From: Syntrophus aciditrophicus
GTDB taxonomy: Bacteria; Desulfobacterota; Syntrophia; Syntrophales; UBA5619
Direction: 5' to 3'
DNA length: 44,313 nt
Assembly (NCBI GenBank): GCA_020722315.1
Contig: DYLD01000005.1
Location: 1 to 44,313, forward strand
The position numbers and the translations under genes were made by a program. This document shows positions 8,341 through 17,076 of the stretch, piece by piece. The notes under the pieces were generated by a model. That model was not told the origin of the DNA, made no database searches, and saw only the letters and a list, made by a program, of their open reading frames with translations. Within the stretch, counting starts at the first letter, position 1. Every line of letters begins with the position of its first letter.

Positions 8341-8736
8341 ATGGAAAGCTTTTCGGTTGTTTCGTCATTTTTGAGCATGCTTTTTACGCTGGCGCTTATT
8401 TTGGGACTGTTGTTTGCCGCAGTCTATTTTTTAAAAAGATTTTTCCCGGATTCAACGTTGCGTTTTTCCGACAATAAAATCATAAACATTGTTTCAACAA
8501 GATACATCAACCGTAAAAACTCGATCCTGATCGTAGAGATTTTAGGGAAGGTTGTCGTCATCGGCGCTTCCGAAAACCAGTTATCCTATCTCACCGAGAT
8601 ATCGGAGGAAAATGCGCTAAAGCGGATTGCCGCGCTCAAAGCCGGCGGCGCGCCACCGTTTGTGTCTATCAAGAAAAATAAATTATTTAATAAGATCAAG
8701 TTGTTGCTTGGGGGTTCCTTCAGAAAAGAAAAATGA
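8341..8736 (+). CDS. fliO: Flagellar biosynthesis protein FliO
   Basis: Small membrane protein that helps FliP fold in the export gate. One strong hydrophobic helix lies at residues ~8-28 ([22 protein letters not shown]), followed by a FliO-type soluble domain ([30 protein letters not shown]). This is a divergent family, and the position between fliN and fliP supports the call. At 131 residues it is typical. Its stop overlaps the fliP start (ATGA). The 56 bp upstream carries a weak AGGA site. Confidence 0.88.
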   Translation: MESFSVVSSFLSMLFTLALILGLLFAAVYFLKRFFPDSTLRFSDNKIINIVSTRYINRKNSILIVEILGKVVVIGASENQLSYLTEISEENALKRIAALKAGGAPPFVSIKKNKLFNKIKLLLGGSFRKEK

Positions 8737-9512
8737 ACTGGCAGATCCAAAAAGTCACGCGTTTTGTTGTTCAACTTTTGACAATCGCGTTGATTATCGT
8801 CATCACATGTTGCTGTGCCGATGCCCAGGCTTTGACTTTGCCGAATATTAACCTGAGCATTGGAGGCGCCTCGGAAGATCCGAAACAGCTTGCGACGGTT
8901 ATCAACCTCCTTTTTATTCTTACCGTTCTGGCTATCGCGCCGGCAATTCTTCTGATGCTTACCTCATTTACAAGGATTCTGGTTGTTTTTTCGCTGTTGC
9001 GCCACGCATTGGGGACGCAACAATCCCCACCCAACCAGATACTGATCGGATTAGCGCTTTTTTTAACGGTATTTATTATGGCGCCAGTATGGCAGCAGAT
9101 CAACGCTGACGCGTTAACACCCTATTATGATGAGCAGATTTCCTGGGAGGAATGCCTCCCCCGGGCGGTGAAGCCGCTCAGGGATTTTATGTTGAAACAG
9201 ACCAGGGAAAAGGACATCGCACTGTTTGTTAAAATTGCAAAGGAGAAAAGGCCCCAAAACACGTCCGATGTGTCTCTCAGGGTTCTTATTCCTGCGTTTA
9301 TTATCAGCGAGCTTAAAACGGCCTTCCAGATAGGCTTTTTGATCTACCTTCCTTTTTTGATTATCGATATGGTCGTCGCCAGTATTTTGCTGTCGATGGG
9401 TATGATGATGCTCCCCCCGATCATGGTCAGCATGCCGTTCAAGCTGCTTCTTTTTGTGCTGGTTGATGGATGGAACTTGCTTGTCGGCTCTATCGTGACA
9501 AGTTTTAGATGA
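8733..9512 (+). CDS. fliP: Flagellar export gate protein FliP
   Basis: Core subunit of the FliPQR export gate in the inner membrane. It begins with a cleavable signal peptide (hydrophobic ~12-28, then AQA), as is usual for FliP. The family motifs follow: [20 protein letters not shown], then [18 protein letters not shown] and the C-terminal [26 protein letters not shown]. At 259 residues it is normal. Translational overlap with fliO and position before fliQ and fliR fit the standard cluster. Confidence 0.97.
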   Translation: MNWQIQKVTRFVVQLLTIALIIVITCCCADAQALTLPNINLSIGGASEDPKQLATVINLLFILTVLAIAPAILLMLTSFTRILVVFSLLRHALGTQQSPPNQILIGLALFLTVFIMAPVWQQINADALTPYYDEQISWEECLPRAVKPLRDFMLKQTREKDIALFVKIAKEKRPQNTSDVSLRVLIPAFIISELKTAFQIGFLIYLPFLIIDMVVASILLSMGMMMLPPIMVSMPFKLLLFVLVDGWNLLVGSIVTSFR

Positions 9513-9530
9513 TCTTCGGCCGATTTCTTT

Positions 9531-9550
9531 ACGATGGGCCGACCCATCGT
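9531..9550 (+). other. Perfect hairpin between fliP and fliQ
   Basis: ACGATGGG at 9531-9538 is exactly complementary to CCCATCGT at 9543-9550 with a 4-base loop (CCGA). No T-tract follows, so it is not a classical terminator; a role in mRNA stability or processing is possible. Confidence 0.5.
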
Positions 9551-9584
9551 GCGTACTTGATGAATTGTGTAAAAGGGTGAAGGG

Positions 9585-9854
9585 ATGAATTCCGATGCAG
9601 TTGTTGGTTTAATGGCTGAGGCTATCAGGGTGACGATGCTGATTTCGGCGCCTGTTCTTCTTGTGGGTTTGATCGTGGGCGTTATCATCAGCATTCTGCA
9701 GGCCGTTACGCAGATACAGGAAATTACGCTGGTTTTTGTTCCCAAAATTATTGCAGTTATGGTCGTATTGATCGTCGCACTCCCGTGGATGTTGAGATTG
9801 ATGGTGTCTTACACACAGCAGTTGATCATGACGATACCGATGCTGGTAAGGTAG
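9585..9854 (+). CDS. fliQ: Flagellar export gate protein FliQ
   Basis: Small gate subunit with two membrane helices (residues ~15-38 and ~52-75). The family pattern is clear: a first helix ending PVLLVGLIVGVIISILQAVTQIQE and then LTFVPKI-like LVFVPKIIAVM. At 89 residues it is the normal length. The ATG at 9585 is preceded by a purine-rich GGGTGAAGGG. It lies between fliP and fliR, with which it forms the helical gate through which subunits pass. Confidence 0.96.
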   Translation: MNSDAVVGLMAEAIRVTMLISAPVLLVGLIVGVIISILQAVTQIQEITLVFVPKIIAVMVVLIVALPWMLRLMVSYTQQLIMTIPMLVR

Positions 9855-9907
9855 AAGGGCAAAGGGAGCTTTTTCAGGGGGAAGAAGGGTATAAAACGGT
9901 CTGAAAC

Positions 9908-10696
9908 ATGCAGATGCCGTTATTATCATTGGAACTGGTGGAGGGATTTATCCTTGTTTTTATAAGGGTCAGCTTAATTATTGCAATTGTTCCGGTATTT
10001 GGGGACGCGAGGGTTCCGGCAATGATTAAAGCGGGCCTGTCCTTTCTGCTGGCGGTAATCTTCTTCCCGCTGGTCAAATCGATACTGCCGATTTCCAGGC
10101 CTCTTAATCTGATACAGCTTTTGATGTTGATCGTCGGCGAGATATTCGTCGGCGCCGTGATTGGTTTTGCCGCGAGGCTTGTTTTTGCGGGTATTCAAAT
10201 GGCGGGGGAGGCGCTGGGATTTGAAACGGGTTTTATGTTTGCGGGTGTCGTTGACCCGTTGACGAACATTCAGGTAACCGTCATCTCCGAGTTTTTGTAT
10301 CTGTCGGGGATCTTGTTATTCATGGCCGTCGATGGCCATCATATTTTTATTTCCGCTATCACGGATAGCTATGCTGTCTTGCCTCCTGAGCGCATCTGCG
10401 TTTCGGCTCCCTTTGTGCAGAGACTTTTGCAGCTTTCCGGCGCAATATTCATGATAGCCGTGAAGATCAGCGCGCCCGTACTCGCCGTGCTGGTCTTTTT
10501 GAACATCGGTATGGGAATGATCGCCAGAGCCGTTCCGCAGATGAACATCTTCGCGATCAACTTTCCGCTTCAAATCGGCATAGGCCTTGTGTTTATCGGG
10601 CTTGCCGCCCCGGTTTTTGTAAAGATTGCAAAGCATCTCTTTTTGAATTTGGAAGGGGAAGTAACTGTTTTGCTGAAATTGATGGGCATGCAATAG
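9908..10696 (+). CDS. fliR: Flagellar export gate protein FliR
   Basis: Gate subunit that completes the FliPQR complex and contacts FlhB. It has about six hydrophobic segments and the family motifs RVSLIIAIVPVFGDARVPAM near the start, GEIFVGAVIGFAARLVF in the middle and RAVPQMNIFAINFPLQIG towards the end. It has 262 residues, as expected. A second ATG two codons downstream (9914) is an equally possible start. Confidence 0.96.
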   Translation: MQMPLLSLELVEGFILVFIRVSLIIAIVPVFGDARVPAMIKAGLSFLLAVIFFPLVKSILPISRPLNLIQLLMLIVGEIFVGAVIGFAARLVFAGIQMAGEALGFETGFMFAGVVDPLTNIQVTVISEFLYLSGILLFMAVDGHHIFISAITDSYAVLPPERICVSAPFVQRLLQLSGAIFMIAVKISAPVLAVLVFLNIGMGMIARAVPQMNIFAINFPLQIGIGLVFIGLAAPVFVKIAKHLFLNLEGEVTVLLKLMGMQ

Positions 10697-10720
10697 GGCT
10701 CATAGAAAAGCGGACCGGCG

Positions 10721-10746
10721 GGTATCGTCTTTGGGTTGACGGTACC
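10721..10746 (+). other. Hairpin in the fliR-flhB gap
   Basis: GGTATCGTC at 10721-10729 pairs with GACGGTACC at 10738-10746 (one G-U pair, 8-base loop), in the 111-bp gap between fliR and flhB. A second small stem (CAGGCG with CGCCTG) lies just downstream. No long T-run is present. Function unknown; an attenuator or mRNA processing site is possible. Confidence 0.35.
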
Positions 10747-10807
10747 GGTTATATTTTGACGCAGGCGTGAATCTTTCGCCTGTAACGGTAAAATCTGGCT
10801 GCAGGCA

Positions 10808-11887
10808 ATGGCGGAAGAAAAGGACGAAGGACAGGAACGAACCGAACAGGCTACCCCGAAGCGTAGGGAAGAGGCCCGCGAAAAGGGGCGCAGTGCGAAA
10901 AGCCGGGAAATTACGTCCGTCGCGATTCTGTTCGCGGCTCTTATCTATTTCTATTTTGGTACACAGGGCCTTCTGGAAAAACTGATGGCGATTCTCGGTT
11001 CGCTTTTTCATTCTTCCGGCCGCACCCTGATCAGTATGGACACGATTTATCCTTTCTCGATCGCGTTGATGTTAAAAACCTTTTTGATTTTAGCCCCGGT
11101 TTTGGCGATCCTTTTTTTAGTATCCATTTCCGCAAATCTTGTTCAGGTCGGATTCCTTTATTCTCCGACAGCGTTGGGGCCTGACCTCTCCAAGATCGAC
11201 CCGATAAAGGGATTCAAGCGCCTTTTTTCGTTGACTTCGCTGGTTGAACTCGTCAAAAGCATCTTCAAGATGCTGATTATAGGTCTTGTTCCGTATTTGA
11301 TTATAAAAGGCGAGGTAGCCAACTTTTTTTTGCTGTCCGAGCAGACGGTTTCTCAAATAATGATTTATCTCGGCAAAATCACGTTTAAGATACTGTTTTC
11401 AACCGGACTGGTGCTTTTGGTGCTGGCGATACTTGATTATGCCTACCAGAGATGGGAATACGAAAAGGGTCTCCGCATGACCAAACAGGAGATCAAGGAC
11501 GAGTTGAAAAACACCGAGGGCGACCCGACGACAAAGGCCCGGATCAGGCGATTGCAGAGGGAGATTGCCAGAAAGCGTATGATGGCGGCCGTTCCGAAAG
11601 CGGATGTTGTTGTCACAAACCCGACGCATCTGGCGGTGGCTTTAAAATACGACCGCGACGTGGATATCGCGCCGCGTGTGGTCGCGAAGGGCGCCGGTTA
11701 TATCGCGGAAAAGATAAAGAGTATCGCACAGGAAAACGGCCTGCCGCTCGTCGAGAACAAATCTCTGGCACAGCTATTGTATAAGATTGTCAACATAGGG
11801 GATCTGATACCGGAAAATCTGTATCGGGCGGTCGCCGAAATACTGGCTTATGTCTATAGCCTGAAGGGAAGATACGCGGGTGGATAA
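10808..11887 (+). CDS. flhB: Flagellar export switch protein FlhB
   Basis: Inner-membrane export protein whose C-terminal domain self-cleaves and sets substrate specificity. The N-terminal EGQERTEQATPKRREEAREKG motif is typical. Four membrane helices follow (about residues 35-210), and the cytoplasmic domain has the autocleavage site N271-P-T-H (VVVTNPTHLAVALKYDRD). At 359 residues it is normal. The end overlaps flhA by 8 bases. A free-standing copy of the region after the cleavage site is encoded at 20548. Confidence 0.97.
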   Translation: MAEEKDEGQERTEQATPKRREEAREKGRSAKSREITSVAILFAALIYFYFGTQGLLEKLMAILGSLFHSSGRTLISMDTIYPFSIALMLKTFLILAPVLAILFLVSISANLVQVGFLYSPTALGPDLSKIDPIKGFKRLFSLTSLVELVKSIFKMLIIGLVPYLIIKGEVANFFLLSEQTVSQIMIYLGKITFKILFSTGLVLLVLAILDYAYQRWEYEKGLRMTKQEIKDELKNTEGDPTTKARIRRLQREIARKRMMAAVPKADVVVTNPTHLAVALKYDRDVDIAPRVVAKGAGYIAEKIKSIAQENGLPLVENKSLAQLLYKIVNIGDLIPENLYRAVAEILAYVYSLKGRYAGG

Positions 11888-13952
11888 ACAGATGGAAGCG
11901 TCTTACGATACAAGAAAGAACGCGATAAGCAGCGGGGTTGTTTCCGTCGGCGTGGTTGCAATTCTGATCGTCATGATTCTGCCTATCCCCCCGTTTGCGC
12001 TGGATGTACTTTTGTCTGTCAGCCTGACCTTTTCGATCATTATCCTGATGATGTCGATGTACGTAATGAAGCCGCTTCAATTCTCGGTTTTTCCTTCTAT
12101 ATTGCTTGTTGTTACGCTGTTGCGGCTTGCGTTGAATCTCGCCTCGACGCGGCTGGTGCTGCTGCATGGAAGCGAGGGGACCGATGTGGCGGGGAAGGTC
12201 ATACAGGCGTTTGGAACCTTTGTCGTAGGCGGGAATTATGTGGTCGGCTTTGTCGTGTTCATCGTTATTGTGATCATCAATTTTGTCGTGATCACAAAGG
12301 GTTCCACTAGAATCGCCGAAGTGGCCGCAAGATTCACCCTCGACGCAATGCCGGGCAAACAGATGAGCATCGATGCGGATCTGAATGTCGGTCTTATTAC
12401 CGATGCCCAGGCGCGGCTCAGAAGAACGGAGATAGAAAAAGAGGCCAGTTTCTACGGGGCGATGGACGGGGCAAGCAAATTCGTCCGCGGTGATGCGATT
12501 GCCGGGATTATTATTACGCTGGTGAATATCATCGGAGGGTTGATCATCGGTGTTTTACAGCAGGGGATGACGGTGGTCGATGCGGCGAGAAATTATACGT
12601 TGCTGACCGTCGGCGACGGCCTGGTTTCGCAGGTTCCTGCAGTCATCGTGTCAACTGCCGCGGGTATGCTTGTTACGCGGTCGGCCGAGGAAACGGAACT
12701 CGGAATAGAAGTCAAGAAACAGCTTTTTAATCAGCCCAAGGCTGTCGCGACCGCTGCGCTGCTTTTGTTTATCTTTGCGTTGATCCCTGGCATGCCCAAA
12801 CTCGCATTCATCCTTGTTTCCGGAATTGCGGCGGCATTTGCGTTTGCTATGTATCGGTCCGTCGAGGTCCAGCGAAAGGCAAAAGAGGAGCTGCCCGTCC
12901 CGGCGCCGGTGGAGGAAGCCGTGGAGCGCATCGCGCCGTATGATCTTTTAGGTTTGGATGTCGGCTATGGTTTAATACAGCTTGTCGATGCCTCTCAGAA
13001 TGGGGAATTGCTTCCGAAGATTAAAACGCTCAGAAAACAGATCGCGCTTGAGATGGGCTTTATTGTCCCTTCGATACATATAAAGGATAACCTCCAGTTA
13101 AAGCCGAACGAGTATTCCGTGCTGATGAAGGGAGTTGAAATCGCCAGATCCGAACTGATGCCGGGGTATTACCTTGCGCTATCCCCTGACGAGAAGGGGG
13201 AGAAGATCAAGGGTATCGAAACGAAAGAACCGGCCTTTTCTCTTCCGGCCTACTGGGTCACGGAGGCTGAAAGAGACCGGCTTCAGGCTAAAGGTGTCGT
13301 TGTTGTCGACCCGGCAACGGTCATCATCACGCACCTAACCGAGATTTTCAAGTCGCATGCCGATGAGCTGTTAGGCAGGCAGGAGGTGCAGCAGCTCCTT
13401 GACAATCTCAAAGACGCCTACCCCAAGCTTGTTGAGGAAATCGTGCCGAAGATCGTTCCGCTGGGGACCGTGCAGAAGGTTTTGCAGAAACTTCTCCGGG
13501 AAAGGGTTCCGATAAGGGATCTCGCCACGATCCTCGAAACGCTGGGCGATTATATTTCCATGACCAAAAATACCGATGTACTGACGGGATACGTCAGGCA
13601 ATCGCTGGCGCGGGCGATTACAAAACAGTACCAAGACCGGGACGGCAATATAACTGTGATGATGCTGTCGCCGGCGATCGAGGACAAGATTACCGCAAGC
13701 GTCCAGCATACCGAGTATGAGTCTTTTGTCTATCCGGATCCGAATCTGGTCAAGGGACTGGTCGGAAACCTGCAAAAATTGATTGCCTCGTTTACCGAAA
13801 AGGGGTTGCAGCCGATCATTTTATGTTCGCCCAATACGCGGATTTACCTCAGGAAGATCATTGAGAAATTTTTCCCGAACCTGGTGGTTCTTTCTCATAA
13901 TGAGATTGTCCGTGACGTGACGATACGCTCACTGGGAATGGTGGAGTTGTAA
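11880..13952 (+). CDS. flhA: Flagellar export protein FlhA
   Basis: Largest export gate protein, forming a nonameric ring that docks chaperone-substrate complexes. The N-terminal half has about eight membrane helices and the family signature VVTLLRLALNLASTRLVL, followed by the FHIPEP loop region (RIAEVAARFTLDAMPGKQMSIDADLNVG). The C-terminal half is the cytoplasmic docking domain. At 690 residues it is normal. GTG at 11880 overlaps flhB; the ATG at 11892 is an alternative start. flhF follows after 1 base. Confidence 0.97.
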   Translation: MDKQMEASYDTRKNAISSGVVSVGVVAILIVMILPIPPFALDVLLSVSLTFSIIILMMSMYVMKPLQFSVFPSILLVVTLLRLALNLASTRLVLLHGSEGTDVAGKVIQAFGTFVVGGNYVVGFVVFIVIVIINFVVITKGSTRIAEVAARFTLDAMPGKQMSIDADLNVGLITDAQARLRRTEIEKEASFYGAMDGASKFVRGDAIAGIIITLVNIIGGLIIGVLQQGMTVVDAARNYTLLTVGDGLVSQVPAVIVSTAAGMLVTRSAEETELGIEVKKQLFNQPKAVATAALLLFIFALIPGMPKLAFILVSGIAAAFAFAMYRSVEVQRKAKEELPVPAPVEEAVERIAPYDLLGLDVGYGLIQLVDASQNGELLPKIKTLRKQIALEMGFIVPSIHIKDNLQLKPNEYSVLMKGVEIARSELMPGYYLALSPDEKGEKIKGIETKEPAFSLPAYWVTEAERDRLQAKGVVVVDPATVIITHLTEIFKSHADELLGRQEVQQLLDNLKDAYPKLVEEIVPKIVPLGTVQKVLQKLLRERVPIRDLATILETLGDYISMTKNTDVLTGYVRQSLARAITKQYQDRDGNITVMMLSPAIEDKITASVQHTEYESFVYPDPNLVKGLVGNLQKLIASFTEKGLQPIILCSPNTRIYLRKIIEKFFPNLVVLSHNEIVRDVTIRSLGMVEL

Positions 13953-13953
13953 C

Positions 13954-15084
13954 ATGCAGATCCGGCGCTTCGAGGCGGCAAATGTAAAGGATGCCCTGAT
14001 GCAGATCAAGCGTGAGATGGGTCCCGACGCGATTGTGATCAGCACAAAGCGCCTCAGCAAAGGGGCCGGGCATATCGAGGTTCTTGCCGCGAAGGATAAC
14101 CCCCTGAGCCCCGAGGAAATGACCCCATCAAGCGGCGCGTTTTCTGCAGAAGCCGTTGGCATAAAGGCGCTGGTTCATCGCCTTGTTGGAGGAGAGATCG
14201 CCAATGCCTTGCAGGAAATAAACGACGGGATCGGTACGATACTGGATTCGCTGGCGCCCGGAAATTCTGCAAAAGGCTCCAATGATCTTTCCCGCCGCAT
14301 CTATTATTACCTGCTCGGTCGCGGGATATCGAAAAGAGGGGCGCTCGGGGTTTTGTCTGAGTTTGGCAGGATCGCCACGGATACGATGGATTTCGAGCAG
14401 GCACTGGGGATTGCCGAGGGAATACTGCGGGATAGGTTTTTAAAAGACCCTGGTGACAATGCCCGCCTGAAGGTTTTGATCGGCCCCACCGGATCGGGCA
14501 AGACCACGACGGTTGCGAAGCTCGCCGCCCGGTATGCGCTCGAGCAAAACAGGAGCGTAGGCCTCATCACGACAGACACCTACAGGATAGGAGGCGCCAC
14601 ACAGCTCAAGACATACGCGGAAATCATGGGCTTACCGTTTGAAATCGCCGATGAAAAGAAGGCATTTCGCCGGGCTATGGAGCGCCTTCAGGACAGGGAA
14701 TATATTTTTATCGATACGCCGGGAAGGGGGCCGAAGGGAATGGATGAGCTGTTTAAACTCAAGGAAATGCTGTCAGGAAAAGAAGAGGTCGAGACCAGCC
14801 TTCTTTTAAATCTTACGGCAAGCAGGGATAACATGCTTGCCGTGCTCGACAGGTTTGGCGAGTTTGGTTATGATAAACTGATTGTGACGAAAATGGATGA
14901 ATGTTCCAGATCCGGCGTTCTTTGCGATTTGGCCGAAAGGTTCAAGAAGCCGGTGTCTTATGTCACAACCGGCCAGGAGGTGCCCGATGATATTCTCCGG
15001 GCGAGTCCCGAAAGGCTGGCAAGCCTGATTTTGAGGTCTTCCCCGGAAAGCCCGGCCGCCTTTTTTGGTCATCGTGTGAGGTAA
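13954..15084 (+). CDS. flhF: Flagellar placement GTPase FlhF
   Basis: SRP-type GTPase that sets the place (often the pole) where a flagellum is built. The N-terminal basic B-domain (MQIRRFEAANVKDALMQIK) is followed by an NG domain with G1 GPTGSGKTTTVAKLAARYA (near residue 176), a TTDTYRIGGATQLKTYAEIM motif, the DTPGR G3 box and TKMDE G4 box. At 376 residues it is normal. It lies between flhA and flhG, and this pair suggests numbered or polar flagella. Confidence 0.96.
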   Translation: MQIRRFEAANVKDALMQIKREMGPDAIVISTKRLSKGAGHIEVLAAKDNPLSPEEMTPSSGAFSAEAVGIKALVHRLVGGEIANALQEINDGIGTILDSLAPGNSAKGSNDLSRRIYYYLLGRGISKRGALGVLSEFGRIATDTMDFEQALGIAEGILRDRFLKDPGDNARLKVLIGPTGSGKTTTVAKLAARYALEQNRSVGLITTDTYRIGGATQLKTYAEIMGLPFEIADEKKAFRRAMERLQDREYIFIDTPGRGPKGMDELFKLKEMLSGKEEVETSLLLNLTASRDNMLAVLDRFGEFGYDKLIVTKMDECSRSGVLCDLAERFKKPVSYVTTGQEVPDDILRASPERLASLILRSSPESPAAFFGHRVR

Positions 15085-15086
15085 AT

Positions 15087-15953
15087 ATGGATCAAGCGTT
15101 GATATTAAAAAAAATGGCAGCCGAGCGGGAATCCGACATGACGCGGACAAGACATGCATGGAATCGCAACGAAAGAAGGGTTAGAGTCATTGCGGTAACC
15201 AGCGGCAAAGGGGGTGTCGGGAAGACGAACATCGCTGCCAACCTTGCCTTTTCGCTTGTCCAGATGAAGAAAAAGGCCCTGCTCCTTGATGCCGACCTGG
15301 GGCTGGCCAATGTTGACGTAATTTTGGGGTTGGCGCCCGAGTTCAATCTTTATCATGTGCTTAAAGGAGAAAAAACCATCTCCGAAACCGTCATTAACGG
15401 TCCCGGGGGCATCATGATCCTTCCTGCAGCGTCAGGCATAGCGGAAATGGCGGAACTTTCAGCGGGGCATAAAATGACGCTTCTGGACGTGTTGAATGAT
15501 TTTCGGCAGAAGATCGATTACATGTTCATTGACACCGCGGCGGGTATCGCGGGCAATGTCATGTATTTTAACGCCGCCGCGAAGGAAATCATCGTCGTCG
15601 TATCACCGGAACCGACGTCCTTGACCGATGCGTATGCGCTAATAAAGGTTCTCTATCAGAGATATGCGAAGAGGGTTTTTCGTTTAATCGTGAATATGGC
15701 AAAGGATCAGGCCGAGGCAAAACAGGTTTATCAAAGGCTCAACAAGGCAACAGATCACTTTCTTGACCTCAATATAGGTTATCTCGGTCATGTCCTGAAC
15801 GACGACAACGTGACACAGTCCGTGCGCAGGCAGAAGGTTGTCTCGGAGTTGTATCCAGACTCTCCGGCAAGCAGGTGCCTGCGGGAGATTGCCCGTAAGC
15901 TTGCCGGGGAGAATCCCGATTACGAGGATGACGGCAATATATCGTTTTGTTGA
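15087..15953 (+). CDS. flhG: Flagellar number regulator FlhG (FleN/YlxH), MinD-like ATPase
   Basis: ParA/MinD-family ATPase that limits flagellar number, acting with FlhF and, in some species, on the sigma-54 activator. It has the deviant Walker A motif SGKGGVGKTNIAANLA near residue 38, then LLDADLGLANVDVILGL and the Walker B FIDTAAGI. The 20-residue N-terminal tail (MDQALILKKMAAERES) resembles the FlhF-activating motif found in FlhG proteins. It has 288 residues, lies 2 bases after flhF and 24 before fliA. Confidence 0.95.
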   Translation: MDQALILKKMAAERESDMTRTRHAWNRNERRVRVIAVTSGKGGVGKTNIAANLAFSLVQMKKKALLLDADLGLANVDVILGLAPEFNLYHVLKGEKTISETVINGPGGIMILPAASGIAEMAELSAGHKMTLLDVLNDFRQKIDYMFIDTAAGIAGNVMYFNAAAKEIIVVVSPEPTSLTDAYALIKVLYQRYAKRVFRLIVNMAKDQAEAKQVYQRLNKATDHFLDLNIGYLGHVLNDDNVTQSVRRQKVVSELYPDSPASRCLREIARKLAGENPDYEDDGNISFC

Positions 15954-15977
15954 TTTTTAGAGGTCTTGTTTAGCGCA

Positions 15978-16697
15978 ATGGCTGTGAAAGATAAAAAAAC
16001 CAGAGACGAACTCATACTAAAATATTATCCGTTCGTTAAGAATGTCGTTTTAAGAATGGCCGCTAAATTTCCGCTTGATCATTCGGAGATAGAAGACCTG
16101 GTAAATGTCGGCATCATCGGTTTAATGAAGGCCATCGAGAAGTTCGATGAAAAACGCAATGTCCGTTTTGAAACATTTGCCTATATGAGGATCAAAGGCG
16201 CTGTATGGGACGAGTTAAGGCAAAGAGACTATTTTTCCAGAACGACCCGCGGCAAGGACAGTCGGATTCAAAAGGCCCTTTTTGAACTGCAAAAGGAACT
16301 GGGAAGACAGCCCGAGGAAGAAGAGGTCGCAGCCCATCTGGGTGTATCGCTGGAGGATTATTACGATCTTTTGGATGATGCAAGGGGAGTTTCGCTGTTG
16401 AGTCTTGAGGACCTCCCAGCCGATTTTTTTGATAAGGAAGACGGTAAGGGGATCCGTGATGTGCTCGAAACCGAAGGTCCTCTGGCCAGTCTCCTCGGAA
16501 ACGAATTGATGATTGGCTTGAAAAAGGCGATCGACGGGCTACCGCAGAAGGAAAAACTGGTTGTTTCGCTTTATTATTACGAGGAACTGACAATGAAAGA
16601 AATCGGAAGGGTTCTCGATTTAACCGAATCACGGGTATGCCAGCTTCATTCACAGGCCGTTTTGAGATTGAGAAGTTCTATAGCCGCCTACAGGTGA
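15978..16697 (+). CDS. fliA: Flagellar sigma factor FliA (sigma-28)
   Basis: Alternative sigma factor for late flagellar genes. Region 2 has the pattern DLVNVGIIGLMKAIEKFDEKR and FETFAYMRIKGAVWDELRQ; region 4 has LPQKEKLVVSLYYYEELTMKEIG and the helix-turn-helix VLDLTESRVCQLHSQAVLRLR. The ATG at 15978 gives 239 residues, a normal length; a TTG at 15966 is also in frame and nearer an AGAGG, so the start is uncertain. The antagonist flgM is present at 25724 with a matching promoter. A MITE-like element lies downstream. Confidence 0.95.
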   Translation: MAVKDKKTRDELILKYYPFVKNVVLRMAAKFPLDHSEIEDLVNVGIIGLMKAIEKFDEKRNVRFETFAYMRIKGAVWDELRQRDYFSRTTRGKDSRIQKALFELQKELGRQPEEEEVAAHLGVSLEDYYDLLDDARGVSLLSLEDLPADFFDKEDGKGIRDVLETEGPLASLLGNELMIGLKKAIDGLPQKEKLVVSLYYYEELTMKEIGRVLDLTESRVCQLHSQAVLRLRSSIAAYR

Positions 16698-16735
16698 TCA
16701 TGAAACCCTTTCGTTTTTGCTTGTTATTACAACGT

Positions 16736-16926
16736 GAGACCTTTGAAAAATGGCGCCTGAAGCGCGCATTTATTGATTTTTCGGGGTACCCCGCCGTCGC
16801 AGCAAGGCTTTTAAAGGCGTTAAGAACGCGAACTATCCCAGAGCGTTTAGCCTTTGCAGCCGCCGCGAGACGTTGCGGGGTCGAAAAAGATTTATGAGCG
16901 CAAAGGCGGCGTTTTGCAAAGGTCTC
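16736..16926. mobile_element. MITE-like palindromic element with 5-bp target duplication
   Basis: A 191-bp element ends in the perfect inverted repeat GAGACCTTTG (16736-16745) and CAAAGGTCTC (16917-16926). The complementarity continues inwards imperfectly through about 60 bases (for example TGGCGCC against GGCGGCG, and TTTATTGATTTTTCG against CGAAAAAGATTTATGAG), so the single strand would fold as one long hairpin. Direct repeats AACGT flank it at 16731-16735 and 16927-16931. No transposase frame is present. It fills most of the 379-bp gap between fliA and the second fliL. Confidence 0.8.
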
Positions 16927-17076
16927 AACGTGATAGTTTTTCAGAGACAATGTAAAACAGTTTCATCCGCACTTAAGGAAGTTTTTTTGATCCGAAAAAC
17001 CTACAAATTGCGTTTCATGCAACTGTACATGTCGGTTTTCTTTCGTTTTCTATGGAGACAGGAGGCGACCGAATAA

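Noticed and set aside
16750-16765. GG-N10-GC motif (TGGCGCCTGAAGCGCG) inside the MITE
   Set aside because: The -12 box is GCGCG rather than TTGC and the site is part of the palindrome; spacing alone is not enough.
16931-17076. Possible sigma-54 site ahead of the second fliL (ATTGC at ~17008)
   Set aside because: No GG at the required 10-base spacing upstream of the GC.
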